Shown piece by piece: positions 8,398 through 17,600 of a stretch of DNA of 64,000 bases. The stretch is taken from the NCBI RefSeq assembly GCF_004152845.1, contig NZ_SEON01000001.1:868001-932000 (forward strand), written 5' to 3'. Position numbers and translations under genes: made by a program. Numbering within the stretch: position 1 is the first letter of the stretch; the number at the start of each line of letters is the position of its first letter. The notes under the pieces are model-generated. The model saw only the letters and a list, made by a program, of their open reading frames with translations. It was not told where the DNA came from and ran no database searches. Origin of the DNA: Sphingobium fuliginis (lineage in GTDB: Bacteria > Pseudomonadota > Alphaproteobacteria > Sphingomonadales > Sphingomonadaceae).

Positions 8398-9852
8398 GTG
8401 ACCGCCAGCATCAGCATAGGAAATGACAGCAACGGCAATGCCGTTTTGGTCGATGTCGAGGAATTGCTTGCCACCCGTCTGCTCGTCCAGGGCAATTCAG
8501 GGTCCGGCAAGTCGCATCTGCTGCGTCGCCTGCTGGAGGAAAGCGCCGCGCTGGTCCAGCAGGTCGTGATCGATCCGGAGGGCGATTTCGTCACGCTGGC
8601 GGATGAATATGGCCATGTGGTGATCGACGCGGGCGACTATAATGAGCGCGAGATCGTCAAGATGGCGATGCGCATACGCGAGCATCGCGCATCCGTGGTG
8701 CTCAGTCTGGAATCGCTGGAGCTGGAGGCGCAGATGAAATGCGCCGCGACTTTCCTGTCGACGCTGTTCGACGCGCCGCGCGACCACTGGTATCCCGCGC
8801 TGGTGGTGGTGGACGAGGCGCAGATGTTCGCCCCCGTGGCGGCGGGCGATGTGTCGGATGAGGCGCGGCGGCTTTCGCTGGCGGCCATGACGAACCTGAT
8901 GTGCCGGGGGCGCAAGCGCGGCCTGGCGGGCGTGATCGCGACGCAGCGGCTGGCGAAGCTCGCCAAGAATGTCGCGGCCGAGGCATCGAACTTCCTGATG
9001 GGGCGCACCTTCCTCGACATCGACATGGCGCGGGCGGCGGACCTTTTGGGCATGGAGCGGCGGCAGGCGGAGCAGATCCGCGATCTGGAGCGCGGCCGCT
9101 TTCTGGCGCTGGGCCCGGCCATCTGTCGACGGCCGGTGGCGGTGAAGATCGGGTCGGTGAAGACCAGCACGCGCGGCGGCACGCACAAGCTGATGCCGCC
9201 CCCCGTCACCGCGACGGAGGATTTGCAGGAATTGCTGTTCGCAGGCGCGGGCGAGGAAGAGGCGCTGCCCCCGCCTCCACCCCGCGCCGAGCCGCCGGCC
9301 TTGCCTGCGGAGGAGTTGATGCGCGCCCTTGCCGCCGCGCCTTCGGCCAAGCCCGCCGCGCCGGAACTGGACTTTGGCCAGAATGAGCCGGTGGTGATCG
9401 CCGTGCTGGAGGAGATCGTGGCGGACCTGGGGGAGGCGCAGCCCAGCGTGTCGACGCTCTATCAGGATTTCGGCGTCCGCTGCCGGATGAAGGGACTGCG
9501 CCAGCCGCCGCTCGACCTGCCCGCTTTCCGCAAGCGATTCGCCATGGCGCAGGCGGGCATGTTCGATGCCGCCGACCCGCGCTGGGCCGATGCGATGAAG
9601 GCCGCCGAACCTGTGCCGGAGGATATGCTCGCTCCCTTCCTGCTGATTGCGCGGGCGGCGATGCAGGGGCTGCCCTGCCCCGACGATGTGGCGCTGGCGC
9701 GCGCCTATGGCACCAGTTCGCCGGGGCGCGTGCGGCGGTTGATCGATTATATGGAAAAGCTGGGCGTGATCGTGGCGCGCACCGATTTCGGCGGGCGGCG
9801 GTCGATCGGCGTGCCGCAACTGGGCCTGAGCACGGCGGCGGCCGAGGGATGA
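8398..9852 (+). CDS. HerA-like (DUF87) ATP-binding protein
   Basis: A 484-residue P-loop ATPase of the HerA/FtsK type. Walker A is GNSGSGKS (residues 32-39), Walker B is ALVVVDEAQMF near 135-145, and the segment GVIATQRLAKLAKNVAAE is the sensor/arginine-finger region seen in HerA-like proteins. After about residue 270 comes a proline/alanine-rich linker (PPPPPRAEPPALPAEE), then a C-terminal domain ending with a helix-turn-helix-like stretch (SSPGRVRRLIDYMEKLGVI) that resembles the FtsK gamma winged helix. I chose the GTG at 8398 because AAAGGAA lies 5 bases upstream; an ATG at 8380 is possible. It overlaps the next gene by 4 bases. Role unknown, possibly DNA pumping. Confidence 0.8.
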   Translation: MTASISIGNDSNGNAVLVDVEELLATRLLVQGNSGSGKSHLLRRLLEESAALVQQVVIDPEGDFVTLADEYGHVVIDAGDYNEREIVKMAMRIREHRASVVLSLESLELEAQMKCAATFLSTLFDAPRDHWYPALVVVDEAQMFAPVAAGDVSDEARRLSLAAMTNLMCRGRKRGLAGVIATQRLAKLAKNVAAEASNFLMGRTFLDIDMARAADLLGMERRQAEQIRDLERGRFLALGPAICRRPVAVKIGSVKTSTRGGTHKLMPPPVTATEDLQELLFAGAGEEEALPPPPPRAEPPALPAEELMRALAAAPSAKPAAPELDFGQNEPVVIAVLEEIVADLGEAQPSVSTLYQDFGVRCRMKGLRQPPLDLPAFRKRFAMAQAGMFDAADPRWADAMKAAEPVPEDMLAPFLLIARAAMQGLPCPDDVALARAYGTSSPGRVRRLIDYMEKLGVIVARTDFGGRRSIGVPQLGLSTAAAEG

Positions 9853-10316
9853 GCGCTTCGGTCCTGTTCGTGTGCCTGGGGAATATCTGCCGATCGCCGC
9901 TGGCCGAAGCCGCGTTGCGTGCGGAGGCGGAGCGGGCGGGCCTTTCGGTAACGGTGGATTCGGCGGGTACCGGCGACTGGCATGTCGGATCGCCGCCGGA
10001 CCGGCGCGCGCAGGCGGTGGCGCTGCGGCATGGGATCGACATTTCCGGCTACCGTGGGCGGCAGGTGACGGCGGGGGATTTCCGGCGGTTCGACCATGTC
10101 TTCGCGCTGGATGCGGAAAATTTGAAGAATCTGCGGCGGATTCAGCCTTCGGACGGGACGGCGGACGTGCGGCTGCTGATGGATTTGGTGCCAGGGCGCG
10201 AGGGGAGCGGCGTGACCGATCCCTATTTCGGGGACGATGCCGGCTTCGACATGACCTGGGACGATGTCACGCGGGCCGCGCGCGCCATCGTGGAGCGGCT
10301 GCGGGAGCGGGGGTAG
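9849..10316 (+). CDS. low-molecular-weight protein-tyrosine-phosphatase
   Basis: A 155-residue phosphatase with the P-loop CLGNICRSP (nucleophile Cys9, Arg15) at the N-terminus and the general-acid Asp in VTDPYFGDD near residue 125. Members dephosphorylate tyrosine residues, in bacteria often on autokinases that control capsule export, or arsenate in related ArsC proteins. No kinase or polysaccharide cluster is nearby. The start codon overlaps the stop of the HerA-like ATPase (ATGA, 9849-9852), so translation is coupled and the two products may act together, although no such pair is known to me. Confidence 0.92.
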   Translation: MSASVLFVCLGNICRSPLAEAALRAEAERAGLSVTVDSAGTGDWHVGSPPDRRAQAVALRHGIDISGYRGRQVTAGDFRRFDHVFALDAENLKNLRRIQPSDGTADVRLLMDLVPGREGSGVTDPYFGDDAGFDMTWDDVTRAARAIVERLRERG

Positions 10317-10448
10317 AGTGGTCGCAGGAGCGCGCTGCGCTTCAATTCGGTCCGGAAACCCGGAGCATTTTTCACATTGAGCGGAAAACCCCTGTTTTTC
10401 GCGACCGCCATTCCGAGTCGTCGACCATGAACGGACTGTCGACCGGTC

Positions 10449-11234
10449 CTAGGGCTGCCGGGGCGAATCGAAAATCGCATTCAGGCAGGCGGCGATGCGG
10501 ACACCTGCCCGCCGCAACCGGTCGTCCAACTCGGCGCGATGCCGATAGGCATAGTCCCAGGACAGGTTCGGGTCCGCCGGATAGACGGTCTTGCGCAGCG
10601 CGATGCTTTCGCGGGTCCAGATGTCCGGATCACACAGGCTCCAGGCAATCGTCTGTTCCGGCGTGATCGACCGCGACAGCCAGTCCGCATATTCCGAATA
10701 GGACAGGGCGCGCTGGTCGATCAGGCCGGAATCCCAGACCGAATGCAGGTTGCTCTGCGCGCCGAAGAAAGTGACCTTCACATCATTGCCGCCCCGGTCG
10801 TCACCACCGCCGACATGCAGCGGCTGATGCAGGTCGCCAATGATGTGAACGACGAAGCGCAGCGCCATGCGGCGGTCGTCCAGCGACGCCTTGGGGTCGC
10901 GAAGCGTCGCCGTAAAGCGGGTCAGCGCCGTCATCGCGTCCCCCTCCTTCGGCGCGTCCGCGGCGGTGTAACGATCGCCCTCCCTCACCGTGACATAATG
11001 CCAGGGGCTGGCCGTCTTGCGCCAATATTCGGCGGGGTCGGACCGCATGTCGTCCGGCCAGGTCGCCGCTTCGGCCAGATCTTCCGACCCCAGCAGCAGG
11101 CGGACCTGGGCGCGTGCAGCGCCACTCAGGTTGCGGTCGGCTATGGCGCCGGTGACGCGATGGCCGATCGGTCCCCAGGCCTGGGCAGGCGCAGCGGCGA
11201 GAAACGGCAGGGCGAGGAGAAGGGCAAAGCGCAT
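10449..11234 (-). CDS. S1/P1-type nuclease
   Basis: A 261-residue secreted zinc-dependent nuclease. A signal peptide (MRFALLLALPFLAAAPAQA) ends just before Trp20-Gly, and that mature N-terminal Trp is a zinc ligand in the S1/P1 family. Further ligands lie in GHRVTG and in the long motif HIIGDLHQPLHVGGGDDRGGND. These enzymes degrade single-stranded DNA and RNA and remove 3'-phosphates, probably in the periplasm or outside the cell to scavenge phosphate and nucleosides. Three zinc sites appear complete. It ends convergently with the phosphatase gene, 132 bases away. The single-gene context gives no further clue. Confidence 0.92.
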   Translation of the reverse strand: MRFALLLALPFLAAAPAQAWGPIGHRVTGAIADRNLSGAARAQVRLLLGSEDLAEAATWPDDMRSDPAEYWRKTASPWHYVTVREGDRYTAADAPKEGDAMTALTRFTATLRDPKASLDDRRMALRFVVHIIGDLHQPLHVGGGDDRGGNDVKVTFFGAQSNLHSVWDSGLIDQRALSYSEYADWLSRSITPEQTIAWSLCDPDIWTRESIALRKTVYPADPNLSWDYAYRHRAELDDRLRRAGVRIAACLNAIFDSPRQP

Positions 11235-11284
11235 GAGGACCTCATACAGCTTTGCCCCGGCGGAACCAGCGGGCTTTTTCAGAG

Positions 11285-11393
11285 GGTTGCCCTAAAGCGA
11301 TCAGCAAGCGACCGGAACCGATCGCTTGCCGCGAAATCGCGCAAAACAAGGAATCTGGAGCAGCGATCTGATTCCATCAGATCGAAACCGGCT
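11285..11393. repeat. structured intergenic sequence with nested inverted repeats
   Basis: Between the TonB-receptor stop and the nuclease start there is a run of short inverted repeats: GCGATC.. and ..GATCGC arms around 11298-11327, and GATCTGATT-CCA-TCAGATC near 11367-11386, ending GGCTCTAG beside the receptor stop. It resembles the GATCnGATTnnATC/GCTCTAG mosaic elements scattered through alphaproteobacterial genomes. No open frame or T-run terminator is seen. Confidence 0.45.
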
Positions 11394-13397
11394 CTAGCTT
11401 GCGAACCGGAAGCCGATCCACAGCGTCCGGGGGGTGCCGAGGTCGATGGACCCTCCGGCGTTGCGGGTGATCACTTCCTCATCGAAGAGATTCTCGCCCC
11501 GGGCAACCAGGGTGACGCCATGGCCCAGCGGCAGGCGCGCCACCGCATCGACGGTCAGCGCATCGGGCAAGACATCGGTCTGGAGGTCATCCTCATATTG
11601 CTTGCCGACATAGCGCAGCGTCGCGGAAAGCGCCGGTCCCTGCTCCGGCTCCCAGGCCAGCGTGGCGCTCGCGGCATGACGGGGGCTCTGCGCGGGGGTG
11701 AGGCCGTCAAAGCCCATGCCCGGCGCATGGACGGTGCTGTGGCTATAGGCATAGGATGCCGAAAGCAGGAAGTCGTCCACCCGGCCGACGGCGGTCAATT
11801 CGATCCCCTTGGCGGTGATGCGGTCGACATTTTGCCGCTCGCGCGTATTGGCGACATTGGTGAGGGTGACATTGGCTATGGCATCGTCCAGCCGGTTGAT
11901 GAAGCCGGTGGCGGAGAGGGTCAGGCCCGGAATGGGCGTGAGGTCGATGCCCGCCTCCACGCCCTTCAGCTTTTCGGGCGTCAGCGCGGCATTGGCGCGG
12001 GTCGTGATCGGGAAGACCACGAACGGCCGATATAGCTCGTTCAGCGTCGGCAGGCGGAAACCGCTATAGGCCGCGCCGCGTAGCGCGACTGCATCGCTGA
12101 TGCGGTAGAGAGCGCCCGCCCTTCCGGAGAACTGCCAGTCCGAACGGTCGGCAAAGCTGTTGTTGGCCGCACCGGTGCCGGTGGCGCGATAGAAGCCGTT
12201 GCTGATCGTCCAGCGATCCGCCCGCACCCCGCCTGTCAGGACCAGCCGGCCCAGCGTCCAGTCATCCTCGGCAAAGAGGCCGGTGGTCATCTGCTCGCCG
12301 CCGGCATGACGGCGGGAAGTGACCGGATTGGCCGCTATATTCGCGTTATAGCCATCCTCGAACATGTCGCCGGTGGCGAAGCGGGTGTCGGCCCCGATGC
12401 GCAGCACATGGTCGGGGCCGACCGGTGGGCGCAGCTCGATCTTGCCGCCAATGCCAGTCGAGGGCGTATTGCGCTGGTCGAGCGACTTGCGGAAGGTGGA
12501 TGCCGAGATCACGATGTTGGAGAAGTTGCGCGCCTGGATATAGGCCAGCGCATCGACCTGCCATGCACCGCGGGATATGAAGCGGATGCTGGCGTCCTGC
12601 CCTTCGCTCATGCTGTCCGCGCCCTTGAAGCGCAGGGTGCGCTCGTCGTGGAAGATGGTGCCGCGGAACTGGATCTCCGATGTGGCGGACAGGGGCGCGA
12701 CGGCCCGCAAATTGGTCGACCAGCCGTCATAGGCGGCGGGCGAAGTCGCGGCGACGCGCTGGTTCCGGGGCGTGGTCTGGAAGCCGTCGCCCCGGTCCCA
12801 GCGGCCCGAAAGCGAGACATAGCCGCCGCCCAGATCCGGCGTCAGGCTGGCGGTCAGTTCGGTCGCATCCTTGCTGCCGTAGAAGGCGCTGGCGCCGAAG
12901 GTCGGAAGCTGATCCCGCGTCGCGCTGGCGAGTTCGATGGTCCCGGCCACCGCGCCCGCGCCGAAGGCCCCAATGCCGCCGCCGCGCGTCACCCGCACCA
13001 CCGACAGGCGGTCGGGCACCAGTGCGCTGAAGGGGATATAGCCGAAAAAGGGATCGGCCATCGGCACGCCGTCCAGCAGCACCAGCGTCCGGCTGGAAGC
13101 GTTGCCGCCCAAGGCGCGCAATGTCGCTCCCTGGGCGGAAGGATTGGCGGAGCGGCTGTCGGAACGGCGGAACTGCTGGAATCCGGCCACATCGCCCAGC
13201 ACGCTCTCGATCCGGCCGGAAGCGCCGTTGGTCAGCCGGTCCCGGTCGATGATCACCGACCCATAGGCCGGCGTCCCCGGCGGCAGGGAAAGCCCCTCCC
13301 CCGTCACGACGATGCGGTCCGTGTCGGACGCCTCCGTCCCGGCGGCCGCAACCGTCGGAATTGCGGCCAGAACCAGTGACAGCGAAAGATATTTCAT
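11394..13397 (-). CDS. TonB-dependent outer-membrane receptor
   Basis: A 667-residue TonB-dependent transporter. It has a signal peptide (MKYLSLSLVLAAIPTVAAAG) and a plug domain (about residues 30-160) with SRTLVLLDGVPMADPFFGYIP and VVRVTRGGGIGAFGAGAVAGTIEL. It ends in a 22-strand beta barrel whose last strand is LGTPRTLWIGFRFAS, with aromatic C-terminal phenylalanine. No clear TonB-box or N-terminal signalling domain is visible. Substrate is not deducible: it is not preceded by a recognisable cobalamin riboswitch. It lies 52 bases after paoC on the same strand, suggesting uptake of a substrate, or of a product-related compound, for the periplasmic oxidoreductase. Confidence 0.9.
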   Translation of the reverse strand: MKYLSLSLVLAAIPTVAAAGTEASDTDRIVVTGEGLSLPPGTPAYGSVIIDRDRLTNGASGRIESVLGDVAGFQQFRRSDSRSANPSAQGATLRALGGNASSRTLVLLDGVPMADPFFGYIPFSALVPDRLSVVRVTRGGGIGAFGAGAVAGTIELASATRDQLPTFGASAFYGSKDATELTASLTPDLGGGYVSLSGRWDRGDGFQTTPRNQRVAATSPAAYDGWSTNLRAVAPLSATSEIQFRGTIFHDERTLRFKGADSMSEGQDASIRFISRGAWQVDALAYIQARNFSNIVISASTFRKSLDQRNTPSTGIGGKIELRPPVGPDHVLRIGADTRFATGDMFEDGYNANIAANPVTSRRHAGGEQMTTGLFAEDDWTLGRLVLTGGVRADRWTISNGFYRATGTGAANNSFADRSDWQFSGRAGALYRISDAVALRGAAYSGFRLPTLNELYRPFVVFPITTRANAALTPEKLKGVEAGIDLTPIPGLTLSATGFINRLDDAIANVTLTNVANTRERQNVDRITAKGIELTAVGRVDDFLLSASYAYSHSTVHAPGMGFDGLTPAQSPRHAASATLAWEPEQGPALSATLRYVGKQYEDDLQTDVLPDALTVDAVARLPLGHGVTLVARGENLFDEEVITRNAGGSIDLGTPRTLWIGFRFAS

Positions 13398-13439
13398 CGG
13401 CGCCCTTTCCTCTCTTTGGGAGAGGGACTAGGGGCGCCG
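13398..13439 (-). promoter_or_regulatory. strong hairpin overlapping the TonB-receptor ribosome site
   Basis: Read on the minus strand, GGCGCCCC pairs with GGGCGCC, enclosing an inner CCCTCTCCC/GAGAGG stem. It spans the short space between paoC and the receptor start at 13397. The likely ribosome site (GAGGAAAGGG) lies inside the structure. It could lower translation of the receptor relative to paoABC, or terminate part of the transcript. There is no T-run. Confidence 0.4.
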
Positions 13440-13449
13440 CGCAGGAAGT

Positions 13450-15666
13450 TCAAGCGACCCTTTTTCCGGTTGACGCCGCCAGAATCTTGTCGATCGTCAG
13501 CGGATAGTCGCGCAGGCGCACGCCCGTGGCGTTGTAGATCGCGTTGGCGACCGCCGCGCCAGCCCCGCAAATGCCCAGTTCACCGACGCCCTTGGCCTTC
13601 ATGGGCGAGCTTTTGTCGTCCAGTTCATCGATGAACAGCACGTCCTGATGCGGGATGTCGGCATGCACCGGCACCAGATATTCGGCCATGTCGTGGTTGA
13701 CGAAGAAGCCGAACCGCGTGTCGACGCTCAGCTCCTCCATCAACGCCGCGCCCACGCCCATGGTCATCGCGCCGATCACCTGGCTGCGCGCCGATTTGGG
13801 ATTGAGGATACGCCCGGCGGCAAAGGCCCCGCCCATGCGGCGGACGCGGACTTCGGCGGTGTCGATGTCGACGCCCACCTCGCAGAAATGCGCGCCGAAC
13901 GTGGCCTGCGCATAGCGTTTGGTGAGGTCGCCATAGTCCATGCTGTCCTCTGCCCAAAGGCCCTCGCGCCCCGCCAGCGTCCCTAGCGGCTGGGACTGGT
14001 TGCCCAGGCGCACCAGACCATCCTCGAACAGCGCCTTGTCCACCGGGAAGCCCGCCTTTTCGGCCAATTTGGCGCGCAGGGCCATGGCGGCGGCATAGAC
14101 GCCCGCGGTTGAGCTGTTCCCGCCCCACTGGCCGCCCGAACCGGACGACGCGGGAAAGCGGCTGTCGCCCAGCCGCACGGTCACGGCGTCCAGCGGCACG
14201 CCCAGCATTTCCGCCGCCGTTTGGCCGATGATCGTGTAGCTGCCGGTGCCGATGTCGGTCATGTCGGTTTCGACCGTCACATGCCCCTTGGCATCGACGC
14301 CGATGCGCGCACCCGACTTCGTGACCAGATTGTTGCGGAAGGCGGAGGCGACGCCCATGCCGACCAGCCAGCGGCCATCGCGCACCTGCCCAGGCTTCGG
14401 ATTGCGGCGGTTCCAGCCGAAACGTTCCGCGCCCTCGCGCAGGCATTCGACCAGCTTGCGGCTGGAAAAGGGGCGCTGCGGCCCGGCTTCGGGATCATAT
14501 TGCACATCGTTGCGGATGCGCAGTTCGACCGGATCGACGCCGCAGGCCTCGGCCAGCTCGTCCATCGCGACTTCGAGCGCCAGCAGGCCCACCGCCTCGC
14601 CCGGGGCGCGCATGGCGTTGCCTTCCGGCAGGTCCAGCGTCGACAGGCGATGCGTCGTCAGCCGATTGGGGCCGCGATAAAGCAGGCGCGTCTGCTGCGC
14701 CGCCGTCTCCGCGCCGCCGCCGGGCAGGTCGCCCGACCAGACCTCATGCGCGATGGCGTCGATCACGCCCTGCCTGTCGGCGCCGATGCGGATGCGCTGG
14801 ATGGTGGCGGGGCGGTGAGTGGTGTTGTTGGGGATTTGCGGCCGGGCGATCGCGACCTTCACCGGGCGGCCGACCATGCGCGCGCCCAGCGCCGCCAGCA
14901 GCGCATCGGCACGCAGGAACAGCTTCGCGCCGAAACCGCCACCGATATAGGGTGAGACGAGGCGGATATTCTCCTTCGGAATCTTCAGCGTCGCCGCCAT
15001 TTCGCCCACGCTCCAGGCGATCATCTGGTTAGAGGTCCAGAGCGTGAGTTTGTCGCCATTCCAGGCGGCGATGGTCGCGTGCGGCTCCATCATCGCATGG
15101 CTCTGGTCGGGCGTGGTGTAGTGCTGGTCGATCTTCACCGCCGCCTTGGCGAAACCGGCTTCGAAATCGCCCGCTTTGGTATCAGCAGGGCCGCCGAAGC
15201 CGCCTTCGGGCGGAACGCCCTTGTCGCGCTCCGCCGCCAAGTTGAAGCGGCCCTGATCCGGCGCATAATCGATGCGGACGAGCCGGGCGGCGTCGCGCGC
15301 ATTTTCCAGCGTGTCGGCAATGACCAGCGCCACCGCCTGCTCATAATGTTCGATCTGCGGACCGCCCAGCAGATGGGCGGTGTTCATATTGCCTTTGCCG
15401 AGCGGCCCCGCATTCTGGTGGGTGACGATGCCCAGCACACCGGGCGCGGCTTCAGCGGCCCGCAGGTCCATGGCGTTGATCCGTCCCTTGGCGATGGCCG
15501 ACCCGACGATCCAGCCATAGGCGGCGTTGGGCGCGGCATCGTGCCGTTCATAGGCATAGGGCGCGGTGCCGGTGACCTTCGCGGCGCCGTCGATGCGGTC
15601 ATGGGGAATGCCGATGACGCGGCCCCGGTCGATCGGGTTGGTGGTGGCTGGCGTGTCGAACTTCAT
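13450..15666 (-). CDS. paoC: aldehyde oxidoreductase, molybdenum-binding subunit (PaoC-like)
   Basis: A 738-residue xanthine-oxidase-family large subunit that binds molybdopterin cytosine dinucleotide and carries out hydroxylation of aldehydes to acids. It begins with the short N-terminal domain, has SPYIGGGFGAKLFLRADALLAALGARM in the first Mo domain, ETDMTDIGTGSYTIIGQ and GSGGQWGGNSST in the second, and the catalytic Glu near the C-terminus in KGVGELGICGAGAAVANAI. Length matches E. coli PaoC (YagR) rather than larger fused xanthine dehydrogenases. It follows paoB by 3 bases. It lacks its own signal peptide and should travel with the Tat-signal-bearing small subunit. The insertion chaperone PaoD is not in the window. 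Confidence 0.88.
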   Translation of the reverse strand: MKFDTPATTNPIDRGRVIGIPHDRIDGAAKVTGTAPYAYERHDAAPNAAYGWIVGSAIAKGRINAMDLRAAEAAPGVLGIVTHQNAGPLGKGNMNTAHLLGGPQIEHYEQAVALVIADTLENARDAARLVRIDYAPDQGRFNLAAERDKGVPPEGGFGGPADTKAGDFEAGFAKAAVKIDQHYTTPDQSHAMMEPHATIAAWNGDKLTLWTSNQMIAWSVGEMAATLKIPKENIRLVSPYIGGGFGAKLFLRADALLAALGARMVGRPVKVAIARPQIPNNTTHRPATIQRIRIGADRQGVIDAIAHEVWSGDLPGGGAETAAQQTRLLYRGPNRLTTHRLSTLDLPEGNAMRAPGEAVGLLALEVAMDELAEACGVDPVELRIRNDVQYDPEAGPQRPFSSRKLVECLREGAERFGWNRRNPKPGQVRDGRWLVGMGVASAFRNNLVTKSGARIGVDAKGHVTVETDMTDIGTGSYTIIGQTAAEMLGVPLDAVTVRLGDSRFPASSGSGGQWGGNSSTAGVYAAAMALRAKLAEKAGFPVDKALFEDGLVRLGNQSQPLGTLAGREGLWAEDSMDYGDLTKRYAQATFGAHFCEVGVDIDTAEVRVRRMGGAFAAGRILNPKSARSQVIGAMTMGVGAALMEELSVDTRFGFFVNHDMAEYLVPVHADIPHQDVLFIDELDDKSSPMKAKGVGELGICGAGAAVANAIYNATGVRLRDYPLTIDKILAASTGKRVA

Positions 15667-15669
15667 GGC

Positions 15670-16620
15670 TCAGGCCCCCTTCTGACGGTAGAGCGAGGCA
15701 AGGGTGCGGGCGGTCAGTTGCTGCTTGAACGCATTATGCGCGGTGGGTCGAGCGCCGCTGAGCGCCGCCTCCGCCACGGCCGCCGCGCCGGACGGGGCGG
15801 CGGCATCTGCGGCATCGGTACGCCAGGGCTTGGCCCCTATGCCCCCGAAGGCGAAGCGCGCCCGGCCGTCCTTCTCAAACACCGCCGCCACGGACACCAG
15901 CGCAAAGGCATAGGAGGTGCGGTCGCGCACCTTGCGATAGACATGGGTGCCGCCCAGAGGCTTCGGCAAGGTGACGGAAGTGATAAGTTCGCCGGGCTTC
16001 AGCGCATTTTCGATATGCGGCGTCTCGCCCGGCAGCAGGTGGAAATCCGCGATCGGGATGGAGCGACGGCCGCCATCGGCGCCCACCGTATCGACCTGCG
16101 CATCGAGCAGGCGCAGCGCCACCGCCATGTCGGACGGATGCTGCGCGATGCAGGCGTCGCTGGTGCCCAGGATCGCCAGGCTGCGGCTCATCCCCTTGAG
16201 CGCGCCGCAGCCGCTGCCGGGCTTGCGCTTGTTGCAGGGCATGCGCGTGTCGTAGAAATAGGGGCAGCGGGTGCGCTGGAGCAGGTTGCCTCCGGTCGTC
16301 GCCTTGTTGCGAAGCTGACCCGAAGCGCCGGCCAGCAGCGCGCGGCTGAGCACCGCATAATCGCGGCGGACGGCCTTGTCGGCGGCCAGATCGGTGTTGC
16401 GGACCAGCGCCCCGATCCTGAGGCCGCCTTCCGCTGTCGGCTCGATGCGGTCGAGGCCCAGATGATTGACGTCGATCAGATGGGTGGGCGTCTCGATCTG
16501 GAGCTTCATGAGGTCGAGCAGATTGGTGCCGCCCGCAATGAAGCGCGCGCCCTGGGTGCTGGCGGCTGTCCTGGCCGCATCTTCGACACTGGCGGCGCGG
16601 CTGTAGGTGAAGGGCCTCAT
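15670..16620 (-). CDS. paoB: aldehyde oxidoreductase, FAD-binding subunit with extra [4Fe-4S] (PaoB-like)
   Basis: A 316-residue FAD subunit. The flavin-binding loop [13 protein letters not shown] is near residue 30, and [18 protein letters not shown] follows. The insertion [22 protein letters not shown] plus a later cysteine ([16 protein letters not shown]) is characteristic of PaoB/YagS, where it binds an additional [4Fe-4S] cluster not found in most xanthine dehydrogenases. C-terminal CO-dehydrogenase-like domain follows. Its start overlaps the stop of the small subunit (16617-16620). This subunit passes electrons from the Mo site to an external acceptor, probably a cytochrome in the periplasm. 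Confidence 0.9.
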   Translation of the reverse strand: MRPFTYSRAASVEDAARTAASTQGARFIAGGTNLLDLMKLQIETPTHLIDVNHLGLDRIEPTAEGGLRIGALVRNTDLAADKAVRRDYAVLSRALLAGASGQLRNKATTGGNLLQRTRCPYFYDTRMPCNKRKPGSGCGALKGMSRSLAILGTSDACIAQHPSDMAVALRLLDAQVDTVGADGGRRSIPIADFHLLPGETPHIENALKPGELITSVTLPKPLGGTHVYRKVRDRTSYAFALVSVAAVFEKDGRARFAFGGIGAKPWRTDAADAAAPSGAAAVAEAALSGARPTAHNAFKQQLTARTLASLYRQKGA

Positions 16621-17267
16621 GCCTTATCCTCCGCAGTTCCATGGCCGGCGACTTCGCGGATCGCCGCGACGATGTTGGGATAGGCGGCGCAGCGGCAGAT
16701 ATTGCCGCTCATCCGCTCGCGCACCTCGCCCTCGGAAAAGGCCACGCGGTCGAGGTCCTCCGTGGCGTGGCTGGGGATGCCCGCCTCGATCTCCTCCAGC
16801 ACCGCCACCGCCGAACAGATCTGGCCGGGCGTGCAATAGCCGCATTGATAGCCGTCATGGGTGATGAAGGCGCGCTGCATCGGGTGAAGCTTTTCCGGCG
16901 TGCCGAGCCCCTCGATGGTGGTCACATGATCGCCCTCATGCATGACGGCGAGGGTGAGGCAGCTGTTGATCCGCCGCCCCTCCACGATCACCGTGCAGGC
17001 GCCGCACTGGCCATGGTCGCAGCCCTTCTTGGTGCCGGTCAGGTGGAGATGCTCGCGCAATGCGTCGAGCAGGGTGGTGCGGGGGTCGAGTTGCAGATGC
17101 ACTTCCCGGCCGTTCACGGTCAATCCTACGGCGCTCATCTGGGCCTGCTCCTTCTGGCGTTGCGGGCGGGCGGGAGCAGCGGCCTGCGCGTCGCCCAGCA
17201 CGGGAATGGCGGCGGCGGCGGCGGCGCTGCCCTGAAGCAGGCCCCGGCGCGTCAACGGTTCTGGCAT
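16617..17267 (-). CDS. paoA: aldehyde oxidoreductase, 2Fe-2S subunit with Tat signal (PaoA-like)
   Basis: A 216-residue iron-sulfur subunit. A twin-arginine signal ([19 protein letters not shown], residues 4-22) precedes the ferredoxin-like [2Fe-2S] domain, [22 protein letters not shown]. The helical [2Fe-2S] domain follows, with [12 protein letters not shown] and [12 protein letters not shown]. The Tat signal is what exports the folded trimer in the E. coli PaoABC system, which detoxifies aromatic aldehydes. I set the start at the ATG 17267, which follows GGAGGAGC; the open frame to 17366 would place the Tat signal internally. It is first in the operon paoA-paoB-paoC-TonB receptor. Confidence 0.92.
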   Translation of the reverse strand: MPEPLTRRGLLQGSAAAAAAIPVLGDAQAAAPARPQRQKEQAQMSAVGLTVNGREVHLQLDPRTTLLDALREHLHLTGTKKGCDHGQCGACTVIVEGRRINSCLTLAVMHEGDHVTTIEGLGTPEKLHPMQRAFITHDGYQCGYCTPGQICSAVAVLEEIEAGIPSHATEDLDRVAFSEGEVRERMSGNICRCAAYPNIVAAIREVAGHGTAEDKA

Positions 17268-17525
17268 GCGATGCTCCTCCTCCTGCCCCCGCCATAGGAA
17301 GCGAAGGGCGATCATATTCGGTCGTTGCTCACTGATTTGACAGGCAGAATAGTAGCATATGGCCACGCGAGGCCAAGCCGCAAGGTGGGAAAAGCCACTA
17401 TCGGGCGGGGAAATCCGGCGGGATCGGAAAAAAATGATTTTATGCAGATTCTCCCTTGCCGAGGTGGGAAGCCGCTGCTAGTTGCCCCCCACCCGCCGAG
17501 AGGGACACTTCCTCCGGCCGCCAGA

Positions 17526-17600
17526 GCGGGCGTAGCTCAGGGGTAGAGCACAACCTTGCCAAGGTTGGGGTCGAGGGTTCGAATCCCTTCGCCCGCTCCA
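17526..17600 (+). tRNA. tRNA-Gly (anticodon GCC)
   Basis: The acceptor stem GCGGGCG pairs with CGCCCGC, the D arm is GCTCAGGGGTAGAGC, and the anticodon arm is CAACC-TTGCCAA-GGTTG with GCC at 17558-17560. The T arm GAGGGTTCGAATCCCTTC is intact, and discriminator T plus an encoded CCA end the gene at 17600. All four arms pair fully, so it should be functional. Its 3' end adjoins the mobile debris at 17.6-19.2 kb, and tRNA 3' ends are common integration sites. Confidence 0.97.

Noticed and set aside
13398..13449. Cobalamin riboswitch ahead of the TonB receptor
   Set aside because: The gap is only 52 bases and lacks the conserved B12-box; only a simple hairpin is present.
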